A stretch of DNA of 64,000 nt from the NCBI GenBank assembly GCA_965227065.1, contig CBDDFN010000013.1, forward strand, positions 1 to 64,000, written 5' to 3'. The notes beneath the pieces are model-generated. The model saw only the letters and a program-made list of their open reading frames with translations. It did no database searches and had not been told where the DNA came from. The translations under genes and the position numbers were made by a program. This DNA is from CBDDFN01 sp965227065 (lineage in GTDB: Bacteria; Pseudomonadota; Alphaproteobacteria; SPJN01). Shown one piece after another: positions 27,768 to 35,730 of the stretch; within the stretch, counting starts at the first letter, position 1, and each line of letters opens with the position of its first letter.

Positions 27768-28844
27768 ATGCGAGCGACTTTCGCGGGCCATTCGTGGCAA
27801 CGCCTTGGGGCGTATGCGTTTTCGGTTATGGCGATTGGGCTGGCGCTGGGGCTTGGCGCGATGGCCAATGCCGACAGCGTTGGTAAAGTGCCGGACAATC
27901 CGGCGGGTGAACGGCTGCGTGTCGTTCCAGATAATCTGTTTCACATCAAATTTGTGGATGATAGCCGGGGCTATATGACCGGCTATCACGGCACGCTTTT
28001 GCGCACCGATGATGGCGGGGAAAGCTGGCGCTATCTGCCGCTCAACTCCCATGAGCTGTTGCGCCGGGGTGCTTTCCCCGCGCGCGACAAGGCCTGGCTG
28101 GTCGGCCATCGCGGATCGATCTTCCATTCCGCCGATGCCGGGGAAAGCTGGGAGGTTCAGCACCGTGAGGAAGGCATTTATCTGCGCGATGTCGCTTTCT
28201 TGAACGAGACGACGGGCTGGGCGGTTGGTCATGAAAACACCATCCTGTTCACCACCGATGGCGGCAAGAGCTGGGCCAAGCAGACCATCGCCGATTACAC
28301 CCGCCGCGATAAAGCGCGCCTGTCGGCGATTGCCATTCTGGATCGCAACCGGGTTGTCATCACCGGCGAGTTCGGTGTCGCTGCCTACACAACCGATGGC
28401 GGGGAAAGCTGGAACCATGTGGTGATTGACGGTGAGCCGAGCATGACCGCGATAGCCCATGCGGGCGAACGCATCATGGCGGTTGGCCTGGATGGTGCCG
28501 TGGTGCAAATGGCGTTTACCCCCGACGGCTTTGTCGCTGAGCGCCTGCCGCTCAACATCCCAACCCATTTGCTGGATATCCGCTTCACCAAGGTTGGCGT
28601 GCTGGTGGCGGGCTTTGGTGTGGTGGTGCGCTGCACCGATACGGGCTGCGATGTGCTGCCGCCCGCACCTGAGCTTGAAACAAATTTCCTGTGGTTCGGC
28701 GGCGTTGATCTCGCGCCCGACGGTGCGATCTGGGCAGTGGGCCTGGGTGGCACGGTCGCCCGTGCGCCCAGCTTCCAAGACCCTGTCGAAGCCCATTTCG
28801 TTCTGGGTGGTCCCGGTTGGGACGCAGCCCGGACGCGCGAATAA
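27768..28844 (+). CDS. Exported YCF48-like beta-propeller protein
   Basis: A 358-aa periplasmic protein with an N-terminal signal (AFSVMAIGLALGLGAMANA). At least four sialidase/YCF48-type Asp-box repeats follow: RTDDGGESWRY, SADAGESWEV, TTDGGKSWAK and TTDGGESWNH, indicating a seven-bladed propeller. YCF48-like proteins act as assembly or scaffold factors. ATG 27768 follows GGGGG at 27755-27759; the longer in-frame ORF upstream runs over the divergent regulator's start and is rejected. It is the first gene of an operon with RND, DUF1302 and DUF1329 (gap of 12 bases to the next), so it probably works with the transporter. Confidence 0.88.
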   Translation: MRATFAGHSWQRLGAYAFSVMAIGLALGLGAMANADSVGKVPDNPAGERLRVVPDNLFHIKFVDDSRGYMTGYHGTLLRTDDGGESWRYLPLNSHELLRRGAFPARDKAWLVGHRGSIFHSADAGESWEVQHREEGIYLRDVAFLNETTGWAVGHENTILFTTDGGKSWAKQTIADYTRRDKARLSAIAILDRNRVVITGEFGVAAYTTDGGESWNHVVIDGEPSMTAIAHAGERIMAVGLDGAVVQMAFTPDGFVAERLPLNIPTHLLDIRFTKVGVLVAGFGVVVRCTDTGCDVLPPAPELETNFLWFGGVDLAPDGAIWAVGLGGTVARAPSFQDPVEAHFVLGGPGWDAARTRE

Positions 28845-28856
28845 GGAGAGACGAAA

Positions 28857-31196
28857 ATGATACAGTCCCTTGCCCGCTTTACCGTCGCCAATTCGCGCAA
28901 ATTGCTGCTGATCTTTGGTGTCTTGTCGATTGCCGCCGGCTATTTCGCAGCAACCCAGTTGACCATGCGTGTGGCACTGGAAGAATTGCTGCCCGCCAGC
29001 CACAAAAATGTTGAGCTGTTTGCCCGCTATTCCGGTCAGTTTGGCGGCGCCAACACCACCATTGTGTCGGTCCGCAACAAAAACGGGATGATCTACGACC
29101 CCGAATTTCTGCAAACCTACAAAGATGTGACCGACAAGGTCTTTTTCAATCAGGACACGATCCGTCCGCTGACCCAGTCGCTGGCCTTGCGCAAGACCAA
29201 GGCGGTGCAGGGCAAGGCGGGGCTGGTTGAAATCGTCTCAACCATGTGGCCGGGCATTCCCAAGACCGAGAAGGATTTGACTACGCTGCGCCAGCGTGTG
29301 CGCGCGCAGTTCCAGGGCTATCTGGTCTCGGATGATGAACGCTCTGCCGTTGTGATTGCCGAGTTCAAGGATGAGGCCGACCCGCTTGCGGTTCAGTCGT
29401 TCCTGGAAGAGTTGCGGACCGAGTTTGAAAGCGATGAAGTTGAAATCGCCATTGTCGGCCGGCCCTTGCTGCTGGGCATTATCAAAGGTGCGATTCCCGA
29501 TGTGATTGTCATTTTCGGCATTTCGATCCTGATGATCGCGATCATCTTGTTCACCTATTTCCGAAGTTGGCATGGTCTCGTTGCACCTTTGCTGACCGCC
29601 TCGGTCGTGATGGTGTGGGGATTGGGGATTGCGGGGCTGTACCGCTACAATCTTGACCCGCTGCTGGTTTTGTTGCCGGCCTTTATCTTTGCGATCGTGC
29701 TTTCCCACGCCGTGCAGCTCACAAGCCGGGTGCTTGAAAACTGGCGTGACGGTATGGAGTGGGAAGAGGCGGTCGAAAACGCTTTGTCAAACCTGCTGTT
29801 GCCGGGCCTTGGCGCCATCGTCACCGATGCGGCGGGCTTTCTTGTGCTGCTGCTGGTTGACATTCCGACGGTCAAATCACTCGCCATTGTGTGTGCGCTG
29901 TGGCTGTTGTCGATTATCCCGGCGCAAATCTTTGCCGCCTCGCTGCTTAGCTCGGTCAAGCCGCCGAAAAACTTCCGGGTCGGTTTCCCCGGTATGGGCA
30001 AGCTGTGGTCGGTGCTGAAATTCCAGTCAAGCCGCAAGCCGATTGTGGCGCTGGGCGTCATCGCGTTTGCCGGTGGTTTTTACGGCATGCAGAACCTGAC
30101 GGTGGGGGATGCGGAGGGCTCGGCCATCCTGTGGGAAAGCTCGCGCTTCAATCAGGATACGGGTGTGGTGAACCGCAACTTCTCCCGGCTCGGTACCGAT
30201 GTTTTGCAGGTCTATGTCGATGGCGATGACAAGGCGATTTTGCAGCCTGAAACCCATCGCCGGATCGAGGCGCTGGACCGGTCGATTTACGAAACCGTCG
30301 GCGCCGCGCGTCCCGCGCAAAGCCTGGTGCCGATCGTCAAGGCGATCAACATGGTGCTGTGGGAGGGCGATCCGAGCTACTTCATCATTCCCGAAACCGA
30401 ACGCGAAGTTGGCCTTAACCTTTATATGTTCCGCTCGCGCGGGGAGCCGGGTGACTTTGCCGCCTATACCAACCGGGACTGGTCCATCGGCTCGATCTCG
30501 TTCTTCATGTCCAACCATGCTGCGCCTACGGTGACCGACATCACCACCAAGGTCAGCAATTATGTCGAAGAGAAGAACGCCGAATCGACCACCCAGTTCC
30601 TCTATTCCGGCGGTCTGATCGGTCTGACCGAAGCGACCAATACGGAGCTTGCGCAAGCCAATGACCGCATCTTTGTAGCCATTGTGATTGTGATTGCGCT
30701 GTGCGTGGGGGTCTTCACCCGCTCTGTCATCCTGACGGGCATCATTTTGGTCACGCTGCTTGCGGCGACCTTCCTGACCTATTCGCTGATGACATTCGCA
30801 GGCATTGGCTTGTCGCTTGCGACCTTGCCTTTGGCCGCACTCGGCATCGGGCTGGGGGTCGACTATGCGATTTATCTGGTCGGCCGTCTGCGCGAAGAGC
30901 AGGCGAAGGGCGAGCCGGGCACCAACCCGCTCAAGGCCGCTTTCCTGACATCGGGGGGCGCGATCATTGCGACCGCACTCACCATGATTGTGCCGCTGCT
31001 GCCCTGGGCAGTGATGTCGGCGCTGAAATTCCAGGCCGAGATGGGCGTTCTGCTCGGTGCCGTGCTCGCGCTCAACATGATCGGCGCGATCATCGTCATC
31101 CCCGCTGCGATCTGCTGGTTTCGCCCGAAGCTGAACCAGGCCAGCGATGAAGCCGCCGTTGGCGGTTTGGCTGAGCCGGTTCCGGCAGGCCGCTAA
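28857..31196 (+). CDS. RND-superfamily (MMPL/SSD-type) transporter
   Basis: A 779-aa inner-membrane transporter. TM1 is at about residues 15-33, a large periplasmic domain follows, and then two sterol-sensing-domain-like bundles begin near 210 and near 605. The second has the motif LGIGLGVDYAIYLVGRLREE. The size (about half of AcrB) and motif resemble hopanoid- and lipid-exporting RND proteins (HpnN, MmpL) rather than drug pumps. AAGGAGAG precedes ATG 28857. The stop is TAA 31194-31196, 65 bases before the chosen DUF1302 start. Proton-driven movement of a lipid-like molecule between inner membrane and periplasm is likely; its direction is unknown. Confidence 0.9.
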   Translation: MIQSLARFTVANSRKLLLIFGVLSIAAGYFAATQLTMRVALEELLPASHKNVELFARYSGQFGGANTTIVSVRNKNGMIYDPEFLQTYKDVTDKVFFNQDTIRPLTQSLALRKTKAVQGKAGLVEIVSTMWPGIPKTEKDLTTLRQRVRAQFQGYLVSDDERSAVVIAEFKDEADPLAVQSFLEELRTEFESDEVEIAIVGRPLLLGIIKGAIPDVIVIFGISILMIAIILFTYFRSWHGLVAPLLTASVVMVWGLGIAGLYRYNLDPLLVLLPAFIFAIVLSHAVQLTSRVLENWRDGMEWEEAVENALSNLLLPGLGAIVTDAAGFLVLLLVDIPTVKSLAIVCALWLLSIIPAQIFAASLLSSVKPPKNFRVGFPGMGKLWSVLKFQSSRKPIVALGVIAFAGGFYGMQNLTVGDAEGSAILWESSRFNQDTGVVNRNFSRLGTDVLQVYVDGDDKAILQPETHRRIEALDRSIYETVGAARPAQSLVPIVKAINMVLWEGDPSYFIIPETEREVGLNLYMFRSRGEPGDFAAYTNRDWSIGSISFFMSNHAAPTVTDITTKVSNYVEEKNAESTTQFLYSGGLIGLTEATNTELAQANDRIFVAIVIVIALCVGVFTRSVILTGIILVTLLAATFLTYSLMTFAGIGLSLATLPLAALGIGLGVDYAIYLVGRLREEQAKGEPGTNPLKAAFLTSGGAIIATALTMIVPLLPWAVMSALKFQAEMGVLLGAVLALNMIGAIIVIPAAICWFRPKLNQASDEAAVGGLAEPVPAGR

Positions 31197-31261
31197 TGGG
31201 ACAGTTTTTTCTTTCAAACGGCAGGGGGCTGCCGGTGCGTAAAAGCCATGGGGGGCATCAG

Positions 31262-33172
31262 ATGCGCAAAGTGACAGGACTGAAAACAGGTGCGGTGGCC
31301 CTGGCGGCCATGATGGTGGCGATGTTGCCGGCCAGCCAGGCGCAAGCGGGCTTTAACTGGGGCGGGCGCCTCAAGCAGGGCATTTCGGTGGCGCTCGACC
31401 AGGAAGGCGGGCCTGAAATCGGCCCGGCCAATTACACGATTGAACTGAACACCGAGTACAAGATCGGCCGGACCATCTCGATCAATGGTGACTTCTGGCT
31501 GCGCGGCGATCATTTCTCGCTGCTGCGCAAAAGCGATGGCCTGATCGACCGGGGTATCCAGTCGTTCAACTCGCCGAACTTTCTGGGCCAACATGGCTTC
31601 CGGCTGAACAAGGATCGCGACATTTTCAGTGGCGATGTGCCGTACGGTGAAGACAGTCAGGAAGTGCTGCGCTTTGACAAGGTGCGCGACATTATTCGCG
31701 ACTTTTCAATCAGCTGGCGGACCAAGAACCGTTCGGTCAAGATCAAGCTGGGCAAGTTTCAGCGTGGCTGGGGCCAGTCGGACGGCTTGCGCCTGATCGA
31801 CCTTTTGAACGCCCAGGATTTCCGCTCCCGTTTTGCGCTGGGTAATCCCGATGAAATCCGCATCCCGCAAACCGGTGTGGCGGTCGATCTTGATTTCAAA
31901 CGGTTGGGAATTGATGGTCCCTTCTCGTGGATCGGGATGAACAAGCCGGCCTTTGAGCTTGTCTATTATCCGGAAGTCCAGCACAGCCAGTTCATCGTCA
32001 ACAACCCGACCCCGTCGGATCAGACCGCGGGCGGGATTTTCGGCTTTCCGTTCCCCGCTTTGATCGATCCCGTATCGGGGCGCGGTGATGTTTATATCGG
32101 CGCCAATCTGCATGATATTGAGCACAAGCAATGGGACTGGCTGAATGGTGAGCTTGGCTTGCGGTTCACCTTCCGCGCGCTCAATGCCACCTGGACGGTC
32201 AACGCGCTGTACGGCTATCAGGATTTGCCGGTCGTGACGTTGCGCGGCGGCACGCTGATTGTCGGCAATGCCTATAATGATCCCTCAAACTCGATCCTCA
32301 ATGTACCGCTGACCCAGCAAAACTCGATCCTCGCGACTTGGGGGCCGGGCATGTATATCGACCAGCTGCGGCTGTTCAATGGCTCTGGCAATTTCAACAT
32401 TCTGGGACTGGGCGGTCTTGTCAGCAATCTGACCGGCCTGCTGGGCAATGTGATCTCAGGCGTTCCGCTGACGCCCTTTGCCTGTTCAAACCTGCAAGTG
32501 GTTGGCGGCTGTTCGGTCAATTTCGATTTCAATCTTGATTATGACTATCGCCAGAAGGTCATCGGCTTCTCGATGACGCGCGAAATGAAAGAGATTGAGA
32601 TCGGCCGCAAGAGCGTCTCGCCGGTTATCCGCATCGAGGCGGCGATGGAAAAGGACAAGCCGTTCAACAATATGGTGACGGTGAACCAGTTTACCAATCA
32701 GGCCAATGGTTCGGCCGCCCTGATCACCTCGCCTGAGGCGGCGATTTCGCGTTCTGACCAGATCAACATCATGGTGGGCTTTGACTTCCCGTTGTGGGTG
32801 CCGTTCTGGCGCGAGCAGCGCAACTCGATCTTCACGAGTTTCCAGTTCTTCAACTACTACACGGTGGATCATGAAAATAAGGTCTATCAGGCGCCTTACA
32901 TGTTCACCGAGCTTGAGAAGCATCAGCGCTACATCACCTTCCTGTGGATCGGCGAGTTCTTCAAAGAAAGCCTCGTGCTTGAAGGTCTCGTGGTTTGGGA
33001 CATGTCCAAAGAATCGGTCGCGTATCGCCAGCGCATCGACCTCAACATGTTTGGCGACAATATCCGTCCACGCATTGAATGGATCCACGTTCATGCGGAG
33101 CGGGAAGAGGGCGCGCTCGGCTTCATTCACGATGCCGACTTCCTCGAATTCTCCATCACCTATCAGTTCTAA
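31262..33172 (+). CDS. DUF1302 outer-membrane protein
   Basis: A 636-aa exported protein with a signal peptide (MRKVTGLKTGAVALAAMMVA..., cleavage near AQA-GF). The body is rich in aromatic residues and alternating beta-strand patterns, and ends in a C-terminal aromatic strand (DADFLEFSITYQF) typical of outer-membrane barrels. It matches the DUF1302 family. I start at ATG 31262, supported by GGGGGG at 31250-31255; the ATG at 31196 overlapping the RND stop would put 22 non-signal residues in front. It probably gives the operon its outer-membrane component. Confidence 0.88.
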   Translation: MRKVTGLKTGAVALAAMMVAMLPASQAQAGFNWGGRLKQGISVALDQEGGPEIGPANYTIELNTEYKIGRTISINGDFWLRGDHFSLLRKSDGLIDRGIQSFNSPNFLGQHGFRLNKDRDIFSGDVPYGEDSQEVLRFDKVRDIIRDFSISWRTKNRSVKIKLGKFQRGWGQSDGLRLIDLLNAQDFRSRFALGNPDEIRIPQTGVAVDLDFKRLGIDGPFSWIGMNKPAFELVYYPEVQHSQFIVNNPTPSDQTAGGIFGFPFPALIDPVSGRGDVYIGANLHDIEHKQWDWLNGELGLRFTFRALNATWTVNALYGYQDLPVVTLRGGTLIVGNAYNDPSNSILNVPLTQQNSILATWGPGMYIDQLRLFNGSGNFNILGLGGLVSNLTGLLGNVISGVPLTPFACSNLQVVGGCSVNFDFNLDYDYRQKVIGFSMTREMKEIEIGRKSVSPVIRIEAAMEKDKPFNNMVTVNQFTNQANGSAALITSPEAAISRSDQINIMVGFDFPLWVPFWREQRNSIFTSFQFFNYYTVDHENKVYQAPYMFTELEKHQRYITFLWIGEFFKESLVLEGLVVWDMSKESVAYRQRIDLNMFGDNIRPRIEWIHVHAEREEGALGFIHDADFLEFSITYQF

Positions 33173-33183
33173 GGGAGGACACA

Positions 33184-34584
33184 ATGGGACTGAAAAAAAT
33201 TGGGGCCGCGCTTGTTGCGCTTGGTCTGTCGTTAAGCCCCGCGGTCGCCGAAGATGCGCCCTGGGTTCAAGAATGGAAGGACCTTGCGGCCAAGTCCGGC
33301 TTTGAAGGCCATGCCAAATTTGCCGAACTGGTGGCGCATCCCGATGCGGTGAAGCTTGCCAAGGAATGGGCGGCGTTCCGGGGTTATTCGGCCCGCTCGC
33401 TGCTGGCCAAGGAAAACATTCCCGCCGACCTCAAGCCCGGCCTTGAGATCACCAAGGACAATGCCAGCCAATATCCCTGGCTGAAGGATTATCTGCCCAA
33501 GCCGTCTTATGACCAGCTAATGTCAACCGACTGGTTCAAATGGGGCAAGATCCGCATCGTTCCGACCACGCCTTACTCACTGCCCAAGAACCGCTTGGCG
33601 GCGACCAAAGCAGCCCTGGCCGCAGGAGAAAAATTCTCGGTCAACGAAAAGGGCGAATTGCTCAATGCCAAGGGTGAGTTTGCGCTGACCGAAGGCGAGG
33701 CGCTGCCCTTCACCGATCCCAAAACCGGGCTTGAGCTTTACTGGGCCTTTCTGGGCCACGGCATTGCCAATGAAAACCTGGCGTTCAAGCCCCTGGCGCT
33801 CGAAGCCTGCCTGACCTCGAACAAGGTCGAGCGGTCCTTCAAAATGCATCTGTTCTGGCAGAAGATGAATGGCCGGGTGTCAATCGAACCCAAGGGAGCG
33901 ATTGATGGCGAAGAGGGTGTGATCGAAGGCGGCTCCGTCGTCTTTTTGGAGCCCTATGACGTGCAGGGCCTCGCCGCCGCGCGCCGCCGGTTTGCGTCTG
34001 CCGACAAGCCCGATGACTTCCGCGCCTTTGTGCCGAGCCTGCGGCGCACGCGCATCCTGTCAGGCTCCGACAGTCAGGACCCGATGGCCGCTGGCTTTGA
34101 GGCCACCTGGGATGAATGGCGTCAAACCTGGATGAAGCCCGATCCCGAACAGTTTGAGTTCAACATTGTCGGCGAGACGGTGATCCTGAGCCAACCTGAA
34201 ACCGGCCATGCCTATAATCCGGCGCACAACACTGAAAGCCAGTGCGAGATTGAATGGATTGATCTGGAGCTGCGTCCGGTGTGGATCCTTGAAGTGATCG
34301 ATAAGTCGGGCAACTATATCTATTCCAAGCGCCGGCTCTATATCGATAAGGAATTCTGGTATGCGCAATATCAGGAAATGTACGATCAGGAAGGCAATCT
34401 GTGGCGCATCATTGATGATGCCCGCGACATGGTTCCTGAAACCGGCCTGTGGATGTGGCGCAACTATGTCCACTGGAATGTGATCTCCAAGCGTTACAAC
34501 CGGATCGAAATGACGGCCGATTGGAATGTGCTGGACGAAGATATGTCGGGTCTGTTCGACATTGATGTGCTGCGCGACTACTAA
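33184..34584 (+). CDS. DUF1329 exported protein (LolA/LolB-like family)
   Basis: A 466-aa protein with a signal peptide (MGLKKIGAALVALGLSLSPAVAED). The DUF1329 region fills the rest, with conserved-looking segments such as FRAFVPSLRRTRILSGSDSQ and KRRLYIDKEFWYAQYQEMYD. DUF1329 is, to my knowledge, related to the LolA/LolB lipid-carrying fold, which would suit a periplasmic shuttle. GGGAGG at 33173-33178 fits ATG 33184; the longer ORF start lies inside DUF1302. It is followed by a strong terminator at 34603-34630. The gene pair DUF1302-DUF1329 recurs with RND genes in Proteobacteria, but its substrate is unknown to me. Confidence 0.88.
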   Translation: MGLKKIGAALVALGLSLSPAVAEDAPWVQEWKDLAAKSGFEGHAKFAELVAHPDAVKLAKEWAAFRGYSARSLLAKENIPADLKPGLEITKDNASQYPWLKDYLPKPSYDQLMSTDWFKWGKIRIVPTTPYSLPKNRLAATKAALAAGEKFSVNEKGELLNAKGEFALTEGEALPFTDPKTGLELYWAFLGHGIANENLAFKPLALEACLTSNKVERSFKMHLFWQKMNGRVSIEPKGAIDGEEGVIEGGSVVFLEPYDVQGLAAARRRFASADKPDDFRAFVPSLRRTRILSGSDSQDPMAAGFEATWDEWRQTWMKPDPEQFEFNIVGETVILSQPETGHAYNPAHNTESQCEIEWIDLELRPVWILEVIDKSGNYIYSKRRLYIDKEFWYAQYQEMYDQEGNLWRIIDDARDMVPETGLWMWRNYVHWNVISKRYNRIEMTADWNVLDEDMSGLFDIDVLRDY

Positions 34585-34602
34585 GCGCGCGCTGATCGAC
34601 AA

Positions 34603-34630
34603 GGGGGCGGCTTCCGGGCCGCCCCTTTTT
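34603..34630 (+). terminator. Rho-independent terminator/attenuator inside the RND operon
   Basis: GGGGCGGC (34604-34611) pairs with GCCGCCCC (34618-34625) around TTCCGG, followed by TTTTT. It separates DUF1329 from the isomerase-like gene, which starts only 30 bases later. Confidence 0.85.
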
Positions 34631-34659
34631 CCTATGGGGTGAAAGCGGAGGGCTTTGTG

Positions 34660-35133
34660 ATGAACACCACCCATGTAAACCGGCTGATCAAGCATGGCGC
34701 AGCGGCCATGCTTGTGGCGCTTGCGGCGGGCTTTTGCCTGATCTGGTCAATGATCGGCGGGGCGAGCCTGTCGCCGGTTCCGATCTTTTTTGAGTTTGAG
34801 ATGCCCGGCTCTGTTGAAGGCTGGCGCATTGTGCATATCGGTATGCTGATGAACGGTATGATGGCCATTGCGCTGGGCGCGGCGGTTCGCTATCTCGCCT
34901 GGGGCGGATCGGGTGCGGCCTGGGTCAGCTGGGGCACTGTGATCGCGGTGTGGGGCAATTTCTGCTTTTACCTGTTTGGCATGTATGCCCCCAATAAGGG
35001 CGTGACCGCCGGCACCAATGCAATGGGGGAGGGAAACCTCGCCGGCATGCTTGCTTTCTTTCCCGCCTTTCTGGGGGCAGTGACGCTCGCCATTGCCTTG
35101 ATTGCGATCCTGCGCGGCACCATCCGAGACTAG
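34660..35133 (+). CDS. Styrene-oxide-isomerase-like four-helix membrane protein
   Basis: A 157-aa protein with four membrane helices (about 14-34, 59-81, 86-108, 126-152). I recognise the styrene oxide isomerase (StyC) family: FEFEMPGSVEGWRIVHIG, NGMMAIAL, NFCFYLFG, APNKGVTAGTNAMGEGN and LAFFPAFLG line up with it from memory. The StyC heme-ligand His and the catalytic Asn and Tyr correspond to His59, Asn65 and Tyr104. StyC uses heme b to isomerise epoxides to carbonyls. GGAGGG at 34647-34652 fits ATG 34660. It follows a terminator after DUF1329, so its level may be lower. An epoxide-to-aldehyde role feeding the nearby aldehyde dehydrogenase (35731) is inference. Confidence 0.75.
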   Translation: MNTTHVNRLIKHGAAAMLVALAAGFCLIWSMIGGASLSPVPIFFEFEMPGSVEGWRIVHIGMLMNGMMAIALGAAVRYLAWGGSGAAWVSWGTVIAVWGNFCFYLFGMYAPNKGVTAGTNAMGEGNLAGMLAFFPAFLGAVTLAIALIAILRGTIRD

Positions 35134-35141
35134 ACGAAAAT

Positions 35142-35175
35142 ACGGCCGCTCGCCGGGGGAATGGCGAGCGGCCGT
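35142..35175. terminator. 13-bp hairpin after the isomerase-like gene
   Basis: ACGGCCGCTCGCC (35142-35154) pairs perfectly with GGCGAGCGGCCGT (35163-35175). There is no T-run on the plus strand; a weak A-rich flank (GACGAAAATA) could act for minus-strand transcripts coming from the ferredoxin. Confidence 0.55.
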
Positions 35176-35250
35176 CAAGGTGGCGGGCCGCGTCAATAGG
35201 AAGGGGGAGAATTTCCTCTTCATGCGGCCGGCAGGATTGGCGGGATGGGA

Positions 35251-35577
35251 TCAATCGTCGGTGGCGACCCGTGCGGTCAGACCCGCAAGCGCCTCTGTCA
35301 CGGTGATCTGGCAGCTCAAGCGGATTTTCGGATCAGCACGTTCGAGAAAATCCAGCATGTCTTTTTCTTCATTTTTCATTGGCGGCAGTTTGACGGCGGA
35401 GCCGTTCTGCACCGCAATCTGGCAGGTGCCGCACACCGCATTGCCGCCGCAATCACCGTCAATGCCCAGCACCTCGCACACTTTCGCGCTTTCCATCAGG
35501 GAATGACCCAGCCGGGCCTCGACTTCGCGGGCTTCGCCGTCCCGGTCAATCAGGGTGATGGTCACACTGTCTGTCAT
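35251..35577 (-). CDS. Adrenodoxin/putidaredoxin-type 2Fe-2S ferredoxin
   Basis: A 108-aa ferredoxin. The cluster ligands are Cys43, Cys49, Cys52 (CGGNAVCGTC) and Cys89 (RLSCQI), the C-x5-C-x2-C spacing of P450-type ferredoxins. KNEEKDMLDF is the usual acidic partner-binding helix. GGGGGG lies 5 bases before ATG 35577; the much longer ORF reading through the aldehyde dehydrogenase region is a shadow extension. It is divergent from the aldehyde dehydrogenase. It is the only ferredoxin in the window and could feed the P450 at 14.3 kb, the Rieske oxygenase or the desaturase. No reductase gene is seen. Confidence 0.93.
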   Translation of the reverse strand: MTDSVTITLIDRDGEAREVEARLGHSLMESAKVCEVLGIDGDCGGNAVCGTCQIAVQNGSAVKLPPMKNEEKDMLDFLERADPKIRLSCQITVTEALAGLTARVATDD

Positions 35578-35639
35578 ATTCGCCCCCCTAAGGCGTGTAG
35601 TGTCATCCATAGACAAGCATGATTTGGTGCCCCTCTGCC

Positions 35640-35655
35640 CCAACCTTTGATGGGG
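35640..35655. promoter_or_regulatory. Weak candidate MalT-like regulator site C
   Basis: CCAACCTTTGATGGGG matches site B at 11 of 16 positions and sits 76 bases upstream of the aldehyde dehydrogenase start, like sites A (85) and B (69). The match is weak and could be chance. Confidence 0.35.
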
Positions 35656-35730
35656 GGATTTGGGTAGCGGTGGGCGGACACTCAGCCTGAAAAAAATGTC
35701 TGGAACAGCTCTTGCCGGAGGGAGGCCCAA

